From NCBI GenBank assembly GCA_019454145.1, contig CP075366.1, forward strand, positions 661,564 to 725,563: DNA of 64,000 nt, read 5' to 3'. Position 1 is the first letter of the stretch. Every line of letters starts with the position of its first letter. This DNA comes from Fimbriimonadaceae bacterium (GTDB taxonomy: Bacteria > Armatimonadota > Fimbriimonadia > Fimbriimonadales > Fimbriimonadaceae). The notes beneath the pieces are model-generated. The model worked only from the letters and a program-made list of their open reading frames with translations. It was not told where the DNA came from and ran no database searches. Positions 18,304 to 26,776 of this stretch are shown here, piece after piece. The position numbers and the translations under genes were made by a program.

Positions 18304-18971
18304 GCATGTACATCATTATCGTCGGCGGCGGAAACGTTGGCATCCAACTCGCTAAGCGGTTGATCGCACGAAACAATGAAGTGCTTGTGCTTGAAAAAGA
18401 TGTCCGTCAAGCTCAGAAGCTTGGCAACTTAATCGGCGATCAACACATTCTTTATGGCGACGGTTGCGACATCCTCATTCAAAAAGAAGCAGGATTCAAG
18501 CGCGCCGACATCGTTGTTTCGGTAACGGGTGAAGACGAAGACAACCTGATTTGTTGCCAGTTGGCTAAAGAAGTTTGGGATGTCAAACGAGTCGTTGCCC
18601 GTGTTAATGACCCCTCGCATGAGGAAATCTTCCGAGAAATTGGCATTGACGACACGGTTTCTTCAACAGGAATTATCTTTAGCCTGATCGACCAACAAAT
18701 CGCCAGCGATGAACTTATTCCGATTGGTCACCTCCACCGGGGTCATGTAGAAGTTGTCGAAAGCCTTCTCAGTGAAAAATCACCGTTGATTGGTCAGGCG
18801 GTGCGTGATATCACTCTTCCGCAAGGCTCGTTCATTGTTTACATCTTCCGAGGCGGAACTGGTCAACAAGTGAACGGAGACACCGAGTTTCAACCTGGCG
18901 ATATGGTGGTGGCAATGGTTCCAACCGCGCGTGCCGAAGAACTCCGCACGGTTTTTGCAGAAGTCAACTAA
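18300..18971 (+). CDS. TrkA family potassium-uptake regulator (RCK_N + RCK_C)
   Basis: The 223 residues hold an RCK_N Rossmann domain (VGGGNVGIQLAKRL at about 8-21, then LEKD) and, from about 140, an RCK_C ligand-binding domain (SPLIGQAVRDITLPQGSFIV, then FQPGDMVVAM). This is a complete KtrA-like subunit. Together with the RCK_N-only protein encoded immediately upstream it resembles an E. coli TrkA (N-C-N-C) split into parts and lacking one C domain. It acts at the inner face of the membrane on a channel encoded elsewhere. Confidence 0.85.
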   Translation: MSMYIIIVGGGNVGIQLAKRLIARNNEVLVLEKDVRQAQKLGNLIGDQHILYGDGCDILIQKEAGFKRADIVVSVTGEDEDNLICCQLAKEVWDVKRVVARVNDPSHEEIFREIGIDDTVSSTGIIFSLIDQQIASDELIPIGHLHRGHVEVVESLLSEKSPLIGQAVRDITLPQGSFIVYIFRGGTGQQVNGDTEFQPGDMVVAMVPTARAEELRTVFAEVN

Positions 18972-18981
18972 TCTTGGGGAA

Positions 18982-19013
18982 AGTTGGGGGAGTTTCGAGA
19001 GACTCCCTCAACT
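18982..19013 (+). other. 12-8-12 hairpin after trkA-like operon
   Basis: AGTTGGGGGAGT (18982-18993) pairs with ACTCCCTCAACT (19002-19013; one G-U) around an 8-nt loop, beginning 10 nt after the stop codon. No T-tract follows. The same geometry recurs at 26100 and 51184. Confidence 0.55.
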
Positions 19014-19024
19014 AGCACCACGTC

Positions 19025-19039
19025 CATACTTAGCCTATG
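19025..19039 (+). promoter_or_regulatory. -10 box abutting recJ start (leaderless-type)
   Basis: CATACT at 19025-19030, then 6 nt, then ATG. There is no Shine-Dalgarno sequence and no clear -35. Confidence 0.4.
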
Positions 19040-20761
19040 GCTCTTGCAACCGACTACCCCACAATTTGGAACCTGCGCCCGACCGATGAACTTGCGGCGC
19101 AGAAGCTAGTTGCAGAACTCAATCTCCACCCGTTCGTTGCCCGATTGCTTGTTCAACGTGGCTATTCCGATCCGAGCAACGCCAATACGTTTCTGAATCC
19201 ATCGCTAGCGCACTTCAGCCGCCCGGAAGAGTTACCTGACTTTGAAAAGGCAAAGGCCGCGATTCTAGGAGCAAAAGAACGGGGTGAAAAAATCTACATC
19301 CACGGAGACTACGATGTGGATGGCGTTACCAGCGCGGCGATTCTTTACCGATTCCTAGCTAAGACTGGTTTTGAAGTGGAAGGTCACGTTCCGCACCGGG
19401 AAAACGAAGGTTACGGAATCCATATTGATACGATTCGGCGTGCCCATGCATCGGGGGCAAAGCTCATTCTCACCTGTGACTGCGGCACCAGCAGTCATAA
19501 GCAACTTGAAGCGGCATACGAGCTAGGCATGAAAGTGGTTGTAACGGATCACCACGAGTCTCCGGAGACCCTTCCTATGGCGGAAGCAGTGGTCAACCCT
19601 AAGAGGAGGGATTACGATGGTCCGGCAAGCGAAATGAGTGGCGCAGGGATCGCTTTTCTCTTCTGTGCTGGATTGGCGTCTGAACTTGGCATTAAGCCGG
19701 AAGTCTTTTATCGGCATTTTCTTGACCTTGCTGTTATGGGAACCGTTGCCGACGTCATGCCATTGCGGGACAACAACCGCATCATTGCTCGGCATGGCTT
19801 GACTGCCCTTAAAGCAAGCCAAAAACACGGAGTACAAGCTCTACTCACAGTCAGCAACTTAGCCGACCCCACAGCCAAGCTCACAACTCGCCATATTGGA
19901 TTCCAACTTGGCCCGCGAATCAACGCCGTTGGACGGATTGATGATGCCGATGTAGCTTTCCGACTTTTGACGACCGATGACGCAAGAGAATCTTACGAAC
20001 TCGCCAATTTTTTGAATCAAAAAAATACTGAGCGGCGCGAACTGCAAGATGCACTCATGGAAGAGACATTCGAAAAGATTCTCAGGGATGGACTCGACCA
20101 AAAATCGGCAATTGTCGTCGCCGGAGAAAACTGGCAGAAAGGCCTCGTTGGAATCGTGGCGGGCAAAGTGGTCGAGAAATTCCGGCGTCCTGCTTTCGTG
20201 CTTGGGATTCACGGCGATGTCGCTTCTGGTTCTGCCCGATCACTCCCCGCCTTTAATCTGTTTGAAGCAATCGAAGCAAACCGTTCTCTGCTCATCAAAG
20301 GAGGCGGTCATGCGGCGGCTGCGGGTGTTTCCTTAGATGTCGTGAATCTTGAAAAGTTTGCCCAGGCAATAGACACCTTTGCTTCCGAACGACTAAAACC
20401 CGAAGACTTTCTACCAACTCTCAACATTGACCAAGAACTTGACCTCGCCGATTCATCACTAGAACTTGCTCAGCATCTAGCCACCCTGGAACCATTCGGC
20501 GAAGCAAATCCAGAGCCGATTTTTGTTTCAACGGGTGTTCGGCTTGCCGCTTGCACGCCTACTCGAAATCCAATCCATGCTCGTTTAACATTAGAAACGG
20601 ATGCTGGTCAACGGCAAGCTATGGCTTTTGGTATTGGAGAGCAAGTTGCGGAATTGCCTCTCCAATCAGAAATAGATTTGGTCTATACAATAGAAGAAGA
20701 CCGGTTCAATAACCGGCCTCAACTTAAACTGATAGTGAAAGATTTGCGACTGAGTTCTTAA
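19037..20761 (+). CDS. recJ: single-stranded-DNA-specific 5'-3' exonuclease RecJ
   Basis: A 574-residue RecJ, typical in size. It has the DHH-family motifs IHGDYDVDGVTSAAIL (about 92-107), CDCGTS, the DHH motif in VVTDHHESPE, and the DHHA1 segment IKGGGHAAAAGVSL. The C-terminal 110 residues form the OB-type RecJ domain (LATLEPFGEANPEP). It degrades single-stranded DNA during recombination and mismatch repair using Mn2+ or Mg2+. Its stop shares TTAA with the stop of the convergent PDZ-protein gene. Confidence 0.95.
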   Translation: MALATDYPTIWNLRPTDELAAQKLVAELNLHPFVARLLVQRGYSDPSNANTFLNPSLAHFSRPEELPDFEKAKAAILGAKERGEKIYIHGDYDVDGVTSAAILYRFLAKTGFEVEGHVPHRENEGYGIHIDTIRRAHASGAKLILTCDCGTSSHKQLEAAYELGMKVVVTDHHESPETLPMAEAVVNPKRRDYDGPASEMSGAGIAFLFCAGLASELGIKPEVFYRHFLDLAVMGTVADVMPLRDNNRIIARHGLTALKASQKHGVQALLTVSNLADPTAKLTTRHIGFQLGPRINAVGRIDDADVAFRLLTTDDARESYELANFLNQKNTERRELQDALMEETFEKILRDGLDQKSAIVVAGENWQKGLVGIVAGKVVEKFRRPAFVLGIHGDVASGSARSLPAFNLFEAIEANRSLLIKGGGHAAAAGVSLDVVNLEKFAQAIDTFASERLKPEDFLPTLNIDQELDLADSSLELAQHLATLEPFGEANPEPIFVSTGVRLAACTPTRNPIHARLTLETDAGQRQAMAFGIGEQVAELPLQSEIDLVYTIEEDRFNNRPQLKLIVKDLRLSS

Positions 20762-21765
20762 CTCAGGTTCTTTTGCACACCGACTTTCATCTTGGCTTCA
20801 AACTGCTCGCCATTGCGGTACAGCTTGAGAGTTAGCTCTGATCCAGGTTCTAGTTCAAACAGCATTGCGGCAAGATCAATCACGTTGCCCATCGGAACGC
20901 CATTCGCCGACATGATTTGATCACCTGCTTTTACACCAGCTAGATCACACGGACTTCCTTTTGTAATCTCGTCCACGATGATCTGACCAGGGCCTTCGCC
21001 TTCGCGGAAAAAGATTCCAACACTTGGGTGTTCGACTTTATGGCTTTCTGTTCTAAAACCTTTTACAATTCGGTTAAGAATCTTGGGGCCAAGCGCGTAT
21101 GCAACGGTTAATCCAGCCGGGCCAAACTGCTTCGGGTCATTCCGTACGCTTTGGGTAGCCATTGCGGTTTCTGGATACATCGGGTTCAAGATCGCACCAA
21201 GGATGCCAACCAAGCTTCCTGAGTTATCAAAAACAACGCCTCCTCCGACGGGGAAATCTTTTGATTCAAGCTGGATTTCAGCGAGTGGAACAAATCGCAA
21301 GCTGGGCAAGAAGATTCCAGGGCGCGAATCGCTTGTGAGTTGACCACGAACCGGGCCATTGACAGTCGCAACCATTAGCTCGCCTTTTTTAACTTCTGGA
21401 GCGACACGAACTGCCTGGCGCTTACCCGTTACCCAATTCTGGGCACCTAGCAAAACAAGTTGGGTTTCTTTATCAAATCCAATCCGACCGAGGCGAACGT
21501 CAAGGCCGCCGCTCATTTTTGCCGTGATTGGTTCTTCAACAAGGCTTGAGACATGGGCGACAAAGTGGCCTTTGTCATCAATCATGACTGCAAGGCCGAA
21601 AGGTTTTCCGTGAGAATCAGGCAGCACCGCAACTGCATCGACGATGGAGTTCCAAGCCGCAGACTGATACGAGTTGACGGCGCGAATGGGGGTATCGATG
21701 AACCGCTCTTGCGGCTCATCGAACTGTGCTATGGCAACTGCAAGGCTAGCCGCCAAAAACGACAT
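20758..21765 (-). CDS. degenerate HtrA-like protein with PDZ domain
   Basis: From the ATG at 21765 the product has a short hydrophobic export segment (MSFLAASLAVAIAQ), a trypsin-like region, and a C-terminal PDZ domain (about 240-330, SPCDLAGVKAGDQIMSANG). In the position of the catalytic GNSGG of HtrA it has FPVGGGVVF, so the serine is replaced by valine. The aspartate of the LAVL strand is replaced too (ETQLVLLG); only a histidine (VAHVSSL) remains. It is probably a non-proteolytic peptide sensor. It is the third gene of an ECF sigma operon. An ATG at 21804 would give a longer, more basic signal peptide but a larger overlap with the upstream gene. Confidence 0.75.
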   Translation of the reverse strand: MSFLAASLAVAIAQFDEPQERFIDTPIRAVNSYQSAAWNSIVDAVAVLPDSHGKPFGLAVMIDDKGHFVAHVSSLVEEPITAKMSGGLDVRLGRIGFDKETQLVLLGAQNWVTGKRQAVRVAPEVKKGELMVATVNGPVRGQLTSDSRPGIFLPSLRFVPLAEIQLESKDFPVGGGVVFDNSGSLVGILGAILNPMYPETAMATQSVRNDPKQFGPAGLTVAYALGPKILNRIVKGFRTESHKVEHPSVGIFFREGEGPGQIIVDEITKGSPCDLAGVKAGDQIMSANGVPMGNVIDLAAMLFELEPGSELTLKLYRNGEQFEAKMKVGVQKNLS

Positions 21766-22603
21766 CGCGCTTGTCAACCTCCATCGCTGAATTTGCCCGG
21801 GCATCAAACTGTGAACCACCACCGACCAATACGACTTTATTGCTATCCGTGTTAGTAGATTCCCGTTCAGCACCACCAAATGATTCTATGGCTCGGTTAG
21901 CAGAATCGCTCACGTTGTCGCTACTCGGAGCCGCTTTCATCGTTGCGTTGCCTGCACTACCGAATCCCATCGTAATCGCCCCTACTGCACTCGATGCGAG
22001 GTCTTGCAGACTGACTGCCGGAGTACTCGTATTACTGGCTAACCGACCGCTATTTCCACGAGGCCGCCGATTACTCTTGACTGGTTGCTTAGTTTGTGGT
22101 TCTGGCTCATCCTGTACCACAGGAGGCGTGACTTCCTGATTTGAAGCGACAGGCTCTTGCGTATCTTTGGAAATCTCAGCCGCACTTGGAGCCGTCTCCA
22201 AACTCGGTTGAGCCACGTGATCAGAATTCTTGGCGATACTGCCGCTTGATGGTTGACCAGTTTGGGTCATCGTCTTCGGCCCAAACATCATCCAACTTGC
22301 GATGGCCGCACATGCGGCAACTGGCACGGCGAACTTCCAGAACGAAGTCCAAGGCGCGGTTCGCTTACTGCCGGAACCTTGATTCAAGATCGCATTGCGC
22401 AGATGCTCGGTTGAAAGCTGGCATTCAGGTACTTCCTTTAGCCCTCGAAGTTCCGATCGTAAATTGTTCAGAACAATTCGCTCCTGCTCTAACACCGATG
22501 CCGAAACCCCTTCCAGCATCGCAAGATCGCCAGCTTCCGATTCACCAAAGATTTGGCGCATCAGGCTGTCCATCTGTTCATCATTCAAATGATCTTGGTT
22601 CAT
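21746..22603 (-). CDS. membrane anti-sigma factor-like protein
   Basis: This is a 285-residue protein. The N-terminal helical domain of about 80 residues begins HLNDEQMDSLM. One transmembrane helix lies at about 89-106 (FWKFAVPVAACAAIASWMMF), followed by a long extracytoplasmic tail rich in serine, threonine, proline and asparagine. It starts 3 nt after the stop of an ECF sigma gene and overlaps the following HtrA-like gene. Layout and context indicate an anti-sigma factor; no zinc motif is present. The low-complexity tail could be the part that senses envelope stress or binds the PDZ protein. Confidence 0.75.
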   Translation of the reverse strand: MNQDHLNDEQMDSLMRQIFGESEAGDLAMLEGVSASVLEQERIVLNNLRSELRGLKEVPECQLSTEHLRNAILNQGSGSKRTAPWTSFWKFAVPVAACAAIASWMMFGPKTMTQTGQPSSGSIAKNSDHVAQPSLETAPSAAEISKDTQEPVASNQEVTPPVVQDEPEPQTKQPVKSNRRPRGNSGRLASNTSTPAVSLQDLASSAVGAITMGFGSAGNATMKAAPSSDNVSDSANRAIESFGGAERESTNTDSNKVVLVGGGSQFDARANSAMEVDKRDVVFGG

Positions 22604-22606
22604 TTC

Positions 22607-23251
22607 TTATTCGCCCTCCATGAGAGGTGCAAGTCGGTCGCGCAACGCCCTACGAGCCCTTAATACTCGGAGTTTTGCGCCACCTACCGAACATTTGAAA
22701 TATTCGGCAATATCGTCGTAATCCATCTCCTCAATGTCGCGAAAAACTATGGCATTGCGGTGATGTTCTGGCAAAGCGGCAATCGCTTTGCGGAGTAATT
22801 CTCTTCTGCGCTCTTGTTCAAGGTTCTCTACTGGATCTTCGGTTGATGTACCAACCGTCATCCAACTCAAAGCGCCCATTGCTTCTTTCTGCTCAAGGTT
22901 TGTCCGGCGCGTGGACATTCTGGCTTTGTCAGTTCCAAGGTTAGCCGTGATTCTGAGGAGCCAAGTTGTGAACTTCGCCTCGTCTCGGTACCGGCCCAGG
23001 TTCTGGTAAGCCTTTACAAATACTTCTTGAACAATATCTTCGGCGTCGTCTCGACGAGGCGCCATTTGGTAAGCAAAACGGTAAACGAGGTTGCGATGCC
23101 GTTCAAAGAGCCGTTCAAATGCGGAGAAATCACCCTGGCGCGCTTGATGCACCAAAGCTTCATCCGAATCTGCCACTAAACCCGCTGGTATGGCGTTCGA
23201 TTTTTCGCTCAACGGCGATTGATCGAATTTCAAGGCTATCCTCGTGACCAT
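22607..23251 (-). CDS. ECF RNA polymerase sigma factor (third of three)
   Basis: An ECF sigma factor of about 214 residues. Region 2 has PRRDDAEDIVQEVFVKAYQNL and FTTWLLRITANLGTD, and region 4 has LPEHHRNAIVFRDIEEMDYD and IAEYFKCSVGGAKLRVLRARR. I start it at the ATG at 23251 (preceded by GTAAG) rather than the TTG three codons upstream. The usual TVKSRL-type recognition helix reads GGAKLRVL, a noticeable departure. It heads a three-gene unit with a membrane anti-sigma factor and an HtrA-like PDZ protein, the classical envelope-stress arrangement. Confidence 0.9.
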   Translation of the reverse strand: MVTRIALKFDQSPLSEKSNAIPAGLVADSDEALVHQARQGDFSAFERLFERHRNLVYRFAYQMAPRRDDAEDIVQEVFVKAYQNLGRYRDEAKFTTWLLRITANLGTDKARMSTRRTNLEQKEAMGALSWMTVGTSTEDPVENLEQERRRELLRKAIAALPEHHRNAIVFRDIEEMDYDDIAEYFKCSVGGAKLRVLRARRALRDRLAPLMEGE

Positions 23252-23311
23252 CTTACACAACTGACGGTTGATGACGGTCTGCGTTACGGTTACAGGGAGT
23301 CTAAATCGGGA

Positions 23312-24661
23312 CTATGCAAGTACCTCGTCGGGAATCTCCACACTTTGGCCTTCCCACTCGGCAACGCAAGCCGCAATTGCGATGTCGCCCGTTACGTTGA
23401 GGACGGTACGGCTCATGTCCAAGATTCGGTCAACCCCGAAGGCGATTCCGATAGCCCCAGCTGGAACTTTCATCGTTGTTAGGATCGATCCGATAACTGG
23501 CCAGGAACCACCTGGAACCCCAGCTGTTCCAATTCCTGCAAGGATGGAAAGCATGAGCAGCATGAACTGCTGACTCGCATCAAGCGGTATACCAAATAGC
23601 TGACAGAAGAAGATTAAAGTAATTCCTTCAAAGAGCGCAGTTCCGTTTTGGTTAGCAGTTGCTCCAACCGTTAGAACAAAACTGCTGATTTCCTTGGGAA
23701 GCCCAAGGTCTTCTTCGGCAGATTTAAGCGCAATCGGCAAGGTTGCGTTGCTGGAACTTGTAGCAAAGGCGGTCAGCATGACCGAACGGATATTTCGGAA
23801 GAAAGTCAGCGGATTTCGCTTTGCTATTACCTTGATCAATATGCTGTAAACCACAAACATGTGGATAGCAAGGCCGACCAGAACAACGACCGCATAGGCA
23901 CCGAGTGTTTTGAATATCTCAATTCCCAAGCCCGCCGCAGTCTGGAAAATTAACGCAAACACTGCGTATGGGGCTAAAAGCATTGCAATATCTATGACCT
24001 TCTGGCTGATCTCAAAAATGCCATCGAAAAACTGCTTCACGGGTGCGACTTTTTCCGTGTCGCTTTTGCACATCGCTAACCCAAAGAGCAGGGCAAAGAA
24101 CATGAATGGCATGATTCCCCCGCTGAGGGCGCGAGTCGCCTCTAATAAGGGGTTTTTAGGAATGATCCCGCCTGCTGGAGGATCAGGGATTTTCACTTCG
24201 CCTGCCGCTTGTTTTTCGGTGCCTTTTGTGGCGTATTGCTCGTAAAGCACCTCGCGGCTTTCTTGCGAAATGAATGTTCCAGGTTTAACCGCGTTCACCA
24301 AGGCAAACGCGATCACTACGGCAATTCCGCTGAATAGTAGGGTGAGTAGCAACGACCGAACACCGATGCGCCCAACCTTGGCAACATCTCCGAGTTCAGA
24401 AACACCGAGAATTAACGCAGAAAACAGCAGGGGCACAACGATCATGTAGATCATTGCCAAAAACGCATCGCCCACAAACGGAATCAGGTTCACATACATC
24501 CAGGTGAGCGGGGTTTGAATCCAACCCGGTGTGCCGTTGACCAAACTTTGCCAACCTGCGGATGGGCCGATGATGTTAGCCGCTAACCCTGCGATTGCTC
24601 CCAAAAACAATCCAACCAGGATTTTGTTGTGTAAGGCCATGCCCTTGCCTTTTTCTGACAT
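23312..24661 (-). CDS. dicarboxylate/amino acid:cation symporter (DAACS family)
   Basis: A protein of about 449 residues with eight or more membrane helices and DAACS signatures. These are the serine-rich loop TAFATSSSNATLPIAL (reentrant loop HP1), the motif GATANQNGTALFEG (NMDGT-like), and the helix-8 region GVPGGSWPVIGSIL followed by DRILDMSRTVLNVTGD. It imports glutamate, aspartate or C4-dicarboxylates with Na+ or H+. The N-M-D of the usual NMDGT reads NQNGT here, so substrate choice is uncertain. I start at the ATG at 24661; an ATG seven codons upstream is possible. It is divergent from the ribokinase gene. Confidence 0.9.
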   Translation of the reverse strand: MSEKGKGMALHNKILVGLFLGAIAGLAANIIGPSAGWQSLVNGTPGWIQTPLTWMYVNLIPFVGDAFLAMIYMIVVPLLFSALILGVSELGDVAKVGRIGVRSLLLTLLFSGIAVVIAFALVNAVKPGTFISQESREVLYEQYATKGTEKQAAGEVKIPDPPAGGIIPKNPLLEATRALSGGIMPFMFFALLFGLAMCKSDTEKVAPVKQFFDGIFEISQKVIDIAMLLAPYAVFALIFQTAAGLGIEIFKTLGAYAVVVLVGLAIHMFVVYSILIKVIAKRNPLTFFRNIRSVMLTAFATSSSNATLPIALKSAEEDLGLPKEISSFVLTVGATANQNGTALFEGITLIFFCQLFGIPLDASQQFMLLMLSILAGIGTAGVPGGSWPVIGSILTTMKVPAGAIGIAFGVDRILDMSRTVLNVTGDIAIAACVAEWEGQSVEIPDEVLA

Positions 24662-24704
24662 AGCGACCAGTATGCCCCGCATCGCCGCCGCATAGCAAAT
24701 CAGA

Positions 24705-24720
24705 TAAAGTATCGCTTATG
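24705..24720 (+). promoter_or_regulatory. -10 box abutting ribokinase start (leaderless-type)
   Basis: TAAAGT at 24705-24710, then 7 nt, then ATG. No Shine-Dalgarno sequence. Confidence 0.45.
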
Positions 24721-25623
24721 TCTGCTAGTTGCTGGGTGATCACAAGTTCGGTGCTCGATAACGTTTACAAAGTGCCGCGACTTCCCCAGCCGGGCGAAAG
24801 TGTTTTGGTCAGCTCAATTGAAAAATTCTTTGGGGGCAAAGGCACAAATCAGGCCATTGCCTGCGCTCGGAGTGGTGCCCCAACCTTTGCACTGGGATGC
24901 GTTGGCGAAGACGAAACTGGTGATGAATTTATCGCACTTATGATGCAAGAAGGCATCAACGTCGCGGGAATGCGTCAGTCGAAAACTTCCCCAACGGGGC
25001 AAGCCGCGATCAGCGTTCAGCCGGACGGTCTGAACCAAATATCTGTCTATGTAGGGGCAAACATGGATATGTCAGTCGCTCAAATTGAAGCTGCCGGCAT
25101 CAACCCCGACGACTACGTTCTCTGCCAACTAGAGGTTCCGTTTGCGGTTGTTCAAGCAGCTAGCCACAAAGCGAAGTTCATATTGAACCCTGCTCCCCAC
25201 TCAGATATTTCGGATGAATTGATTTCTATGTGTTTTGCCATTACGCCGAATGAAACAGAAGCAAAGGCATTGACTGAAATTCTTCCGGTAGACGAAATTT
25301 CAATGAGCAAAGCCTGCGATTATCTGCTTGCAAGGGGCGCACAAAATGTTTTGCTCACACTCGGAGATCGAGGAGTTTATTGGAAGTCGAGTTCAGAATC
25401 GGGTTTCTTCCCCGCACCGCTGGTTCGGGCCGTAGATACCACTGGAGCGGGAGATGTGTTCAACGGTTGCCTTGTTGCCCGACTCGCTCACGGAGATGAC
25501 TTCCCCAGCGCACTCGAATACAGTGTTGCCGCCGCTTCGCTGAGTGTCACCCGTCCGGGAGCGGTTCCAAGTATTCCAACTGATGGAGAAACCCGTAGAT
25601 TCTTAGCGGAAGGTCAAGATTAA
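24718..25623 (+). CDS. rbsK: ribokinase (PfkB family)
   Basis: A 301-residue sugar kinase with the PfkB pattern. GGKGTNQAIACARSGA (about 39-54) is the ribokinase N-terminal signature; NPAPH, TPNETEA and the catalytic DTTGAGDVFNGCL (aspartate base) follow. It phosphorylates ribose at O5 with ATP in the cytosol. No ribose transporter or rbs operon is nearby, so another pentose or a nucleoside-salvage product is possible, but the signature is closest to RbsK. Confidence 0.85.
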   Translation: MSASCWVITSSVLDNVYKVPRLPQPGESVLVSSIEKFFGGKGTNQAIACARSGAPTFALGCVGEDETGDEFIALMMQEGINVAGMRQSKTSPTGQAAISVQPDGLNQISVYVGANMDMSVAQIEAAGINPDDYVLCQLEVPFAVVQAASHKAKFILNPAPHSDISDELISMCFAITPNETEAKALTEILPVDEISMSKACDYLLARGAQNVLLTLGDRGVYWKSSSESGFFPAPLVRAVDTTGAGDVFNGCLVARLAHGDDFPSALEYSVAAASLSVTRPGAVPSIPTDGETRRFLAEGQD

Positions 25624-25706
25624 GAAAATCTGGGAACTTGATTCTTAAATTCTCAATACAATAAGCGAGAGTAAGCAATTTTGCTCACTCAAGGAACGAT
25701 TTTCGC

Positions 25707-26090
25707 ATGGACAACAACGTAACAACTTGGTTTGAGCTTTATTCGCCAAATCCAAATTCAGCAAAAGACTTTTACGCCAAAGTATTTGGCTGGTCAACTA
25801 CCGAAATGGATATGGGTGATTTTATGTACCCTATGATGGCAAACGGCGATAAACCCGCTCACTGCGGCGTGATGAATACCTCGTCGCCAGAAATGGAAGG
25901 GGTTCCTCCCCATTGGCTGATCTACTTCCACACCCCTGATATGGCGGCATCACTGGAAAAGGTGAATGCGGCGGGCGGAAACGTAATGCACGGCCCGATG
26001 GACATTCCGGGGGTCGGCAAGATCACGATTCTCGCGGATAACACAGGCGCAGTTTTTGCTCTTCACGAACCAGCCGCAGAACTACAATAA
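25707..26090 (+). CDS. VOC family (glyoxalase-fold) protein
   Basis: A 127-residue vicinal-oxygen-chelate protein with two beta-alpha-beta-beta-beta modules: FELYSPNPNSAKDFYAKVFGW in the first, and AASLEKVNAAGGNVMHGPMDIPGVG then ILADNTGAVFALHEP in the second. It resembles the small hydroxylase-like VOC proteins of unknown substrate. A good AAGGA ribosome-binding site precedes the ATG, unlike the leaderless genes nearby. The gap before it (25624-25706) holds a weak 8-bp imperfect hairpin at 25669-25690. A perfect hairpin follows the gene. Confidence 0.8.
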   Translation: MDNNVTTWFELYSPNPNSAKDFYAKVFGWSTTEMDMGDFMYPMMANGDKPAHCGVMNTSSPEMEGVPPHWLIYFHTPDMAASLEKVNAAGGNVMHGPMDIPGVGKITILADNTGAVFALHEPAAELQ

Positions 26091-26099
26091 TTTGACTGT

Positions 26100-26131
26100 G
26101 AAGGGCAAATCGTGATTCAGATTTGCCCTTC
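26100..26131. other. 12-8-12 hairpin at VOC / radC convergence
   Basis: GAAGGGCAAATC (26100-26111) and GATTTGCCCTTC (26120-26131) form a perfect 12-bp stem with an 8-nt loop, starting 9 nt after the VOC stop codon. It overlaps the last codons of radC on the other strand. Neither strand has a T-tract. Confidence 0.6.
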
Positions 26132-26776
26132 TCTCATTAAACTCACGTTTCCCTTTCTGCCAATAATTACGTGGTCTAAAACTTTTACATCTAATAATTC
26201 ACCGACCTCAATAAGCTTTCGGGTAATCGCAATATCTTCGGGAGAAGGAGTCGGGTCACCGCTCGGATGATTGTGGGCAACGATCACGCTCGCCGCGTTT
26301 TCTCTAACCGCTTCACGGAACACTTCCCTTGCCCCGACGACGGACATATTGAGGGTTCCAATATGAATGACCTGAGTCGAGAGAACCTCGCCTTTTGAAT
26401 TCAAGAAGGCGGCGCAGAAGTGCTCTTGATCCTCGTAGCCTATCCAGGCGAACAGCTCAAAGGCGTCATCTACACCATCAATTTTCGTAACAAGGTTTGC
26501 CTTGTTCGCGGCAACTCTTCTTCCCAGTTCAATCGCGGCAAGAATCCTCAAGCCCTCAAACGGCTCTAGCCCAGCTTTGTTCTGCAGTTCATGCTGCCCG
26601 ATATCTAAAATCCGTGAGCCAGGATGCCGCTTCACAAGATCGAGGGCTGCGGATTCATTACTTTCAACATCCGATTCTTCTCGGCTTAGAAGGATAGCCA
26701 AAAGATCGTGGATCGGCACACTTTGCAGTCCGAGCTGTTGCACCCGAAGAAGTGCTTCCGCGTGTTCTACTCCCAA
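26117..26776 (-). CDS. radC: RadC-like JAMM domain protein
   Basis: The 219 residues carry an N-terminal helix-hairpin-helix-like part (HDLLAILLS; ILAAIELGRRV) and a C-terminal JAB1/MPN+ domain. The metal-binding motif VIVAHNHPSGDPTPSPED contains the HxH, S and D residues. RadC proteins are widespread, and the original link to DNA repair has been withdrawn; their role is unsettled. The gene overlaps the upstream pseudouridine synthase by 10 nt, suggesting co-translation. Confidence 0.92.
   Translation of the reverse strand: MGVEHAEALLRVQQLGLQSVPIHDLLAILLSREESDVESNESAALDLVKRHPGSRILDIGQHELQNKAGLEPFEGLRILAAIELGRRVAANKANLVTKIDGVDDAFELFAWIGYEDQEHFCAAFLNSKGEVLSTQVIHIGTLNMSVVGAREVFREAVRENAASVIVAHNHPSGDPTPSPEDIAITRKLIEVGELLDVKVLDHVIIGRKGNVSLMREGQI

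Noticed and set aside
26117-26776. RadC as a marker of a mobile element or defence island
   Set aside because: It overlaps a housekeeping pseudouridine synthase gene, and no integrase, transposase or restriction gene is present.
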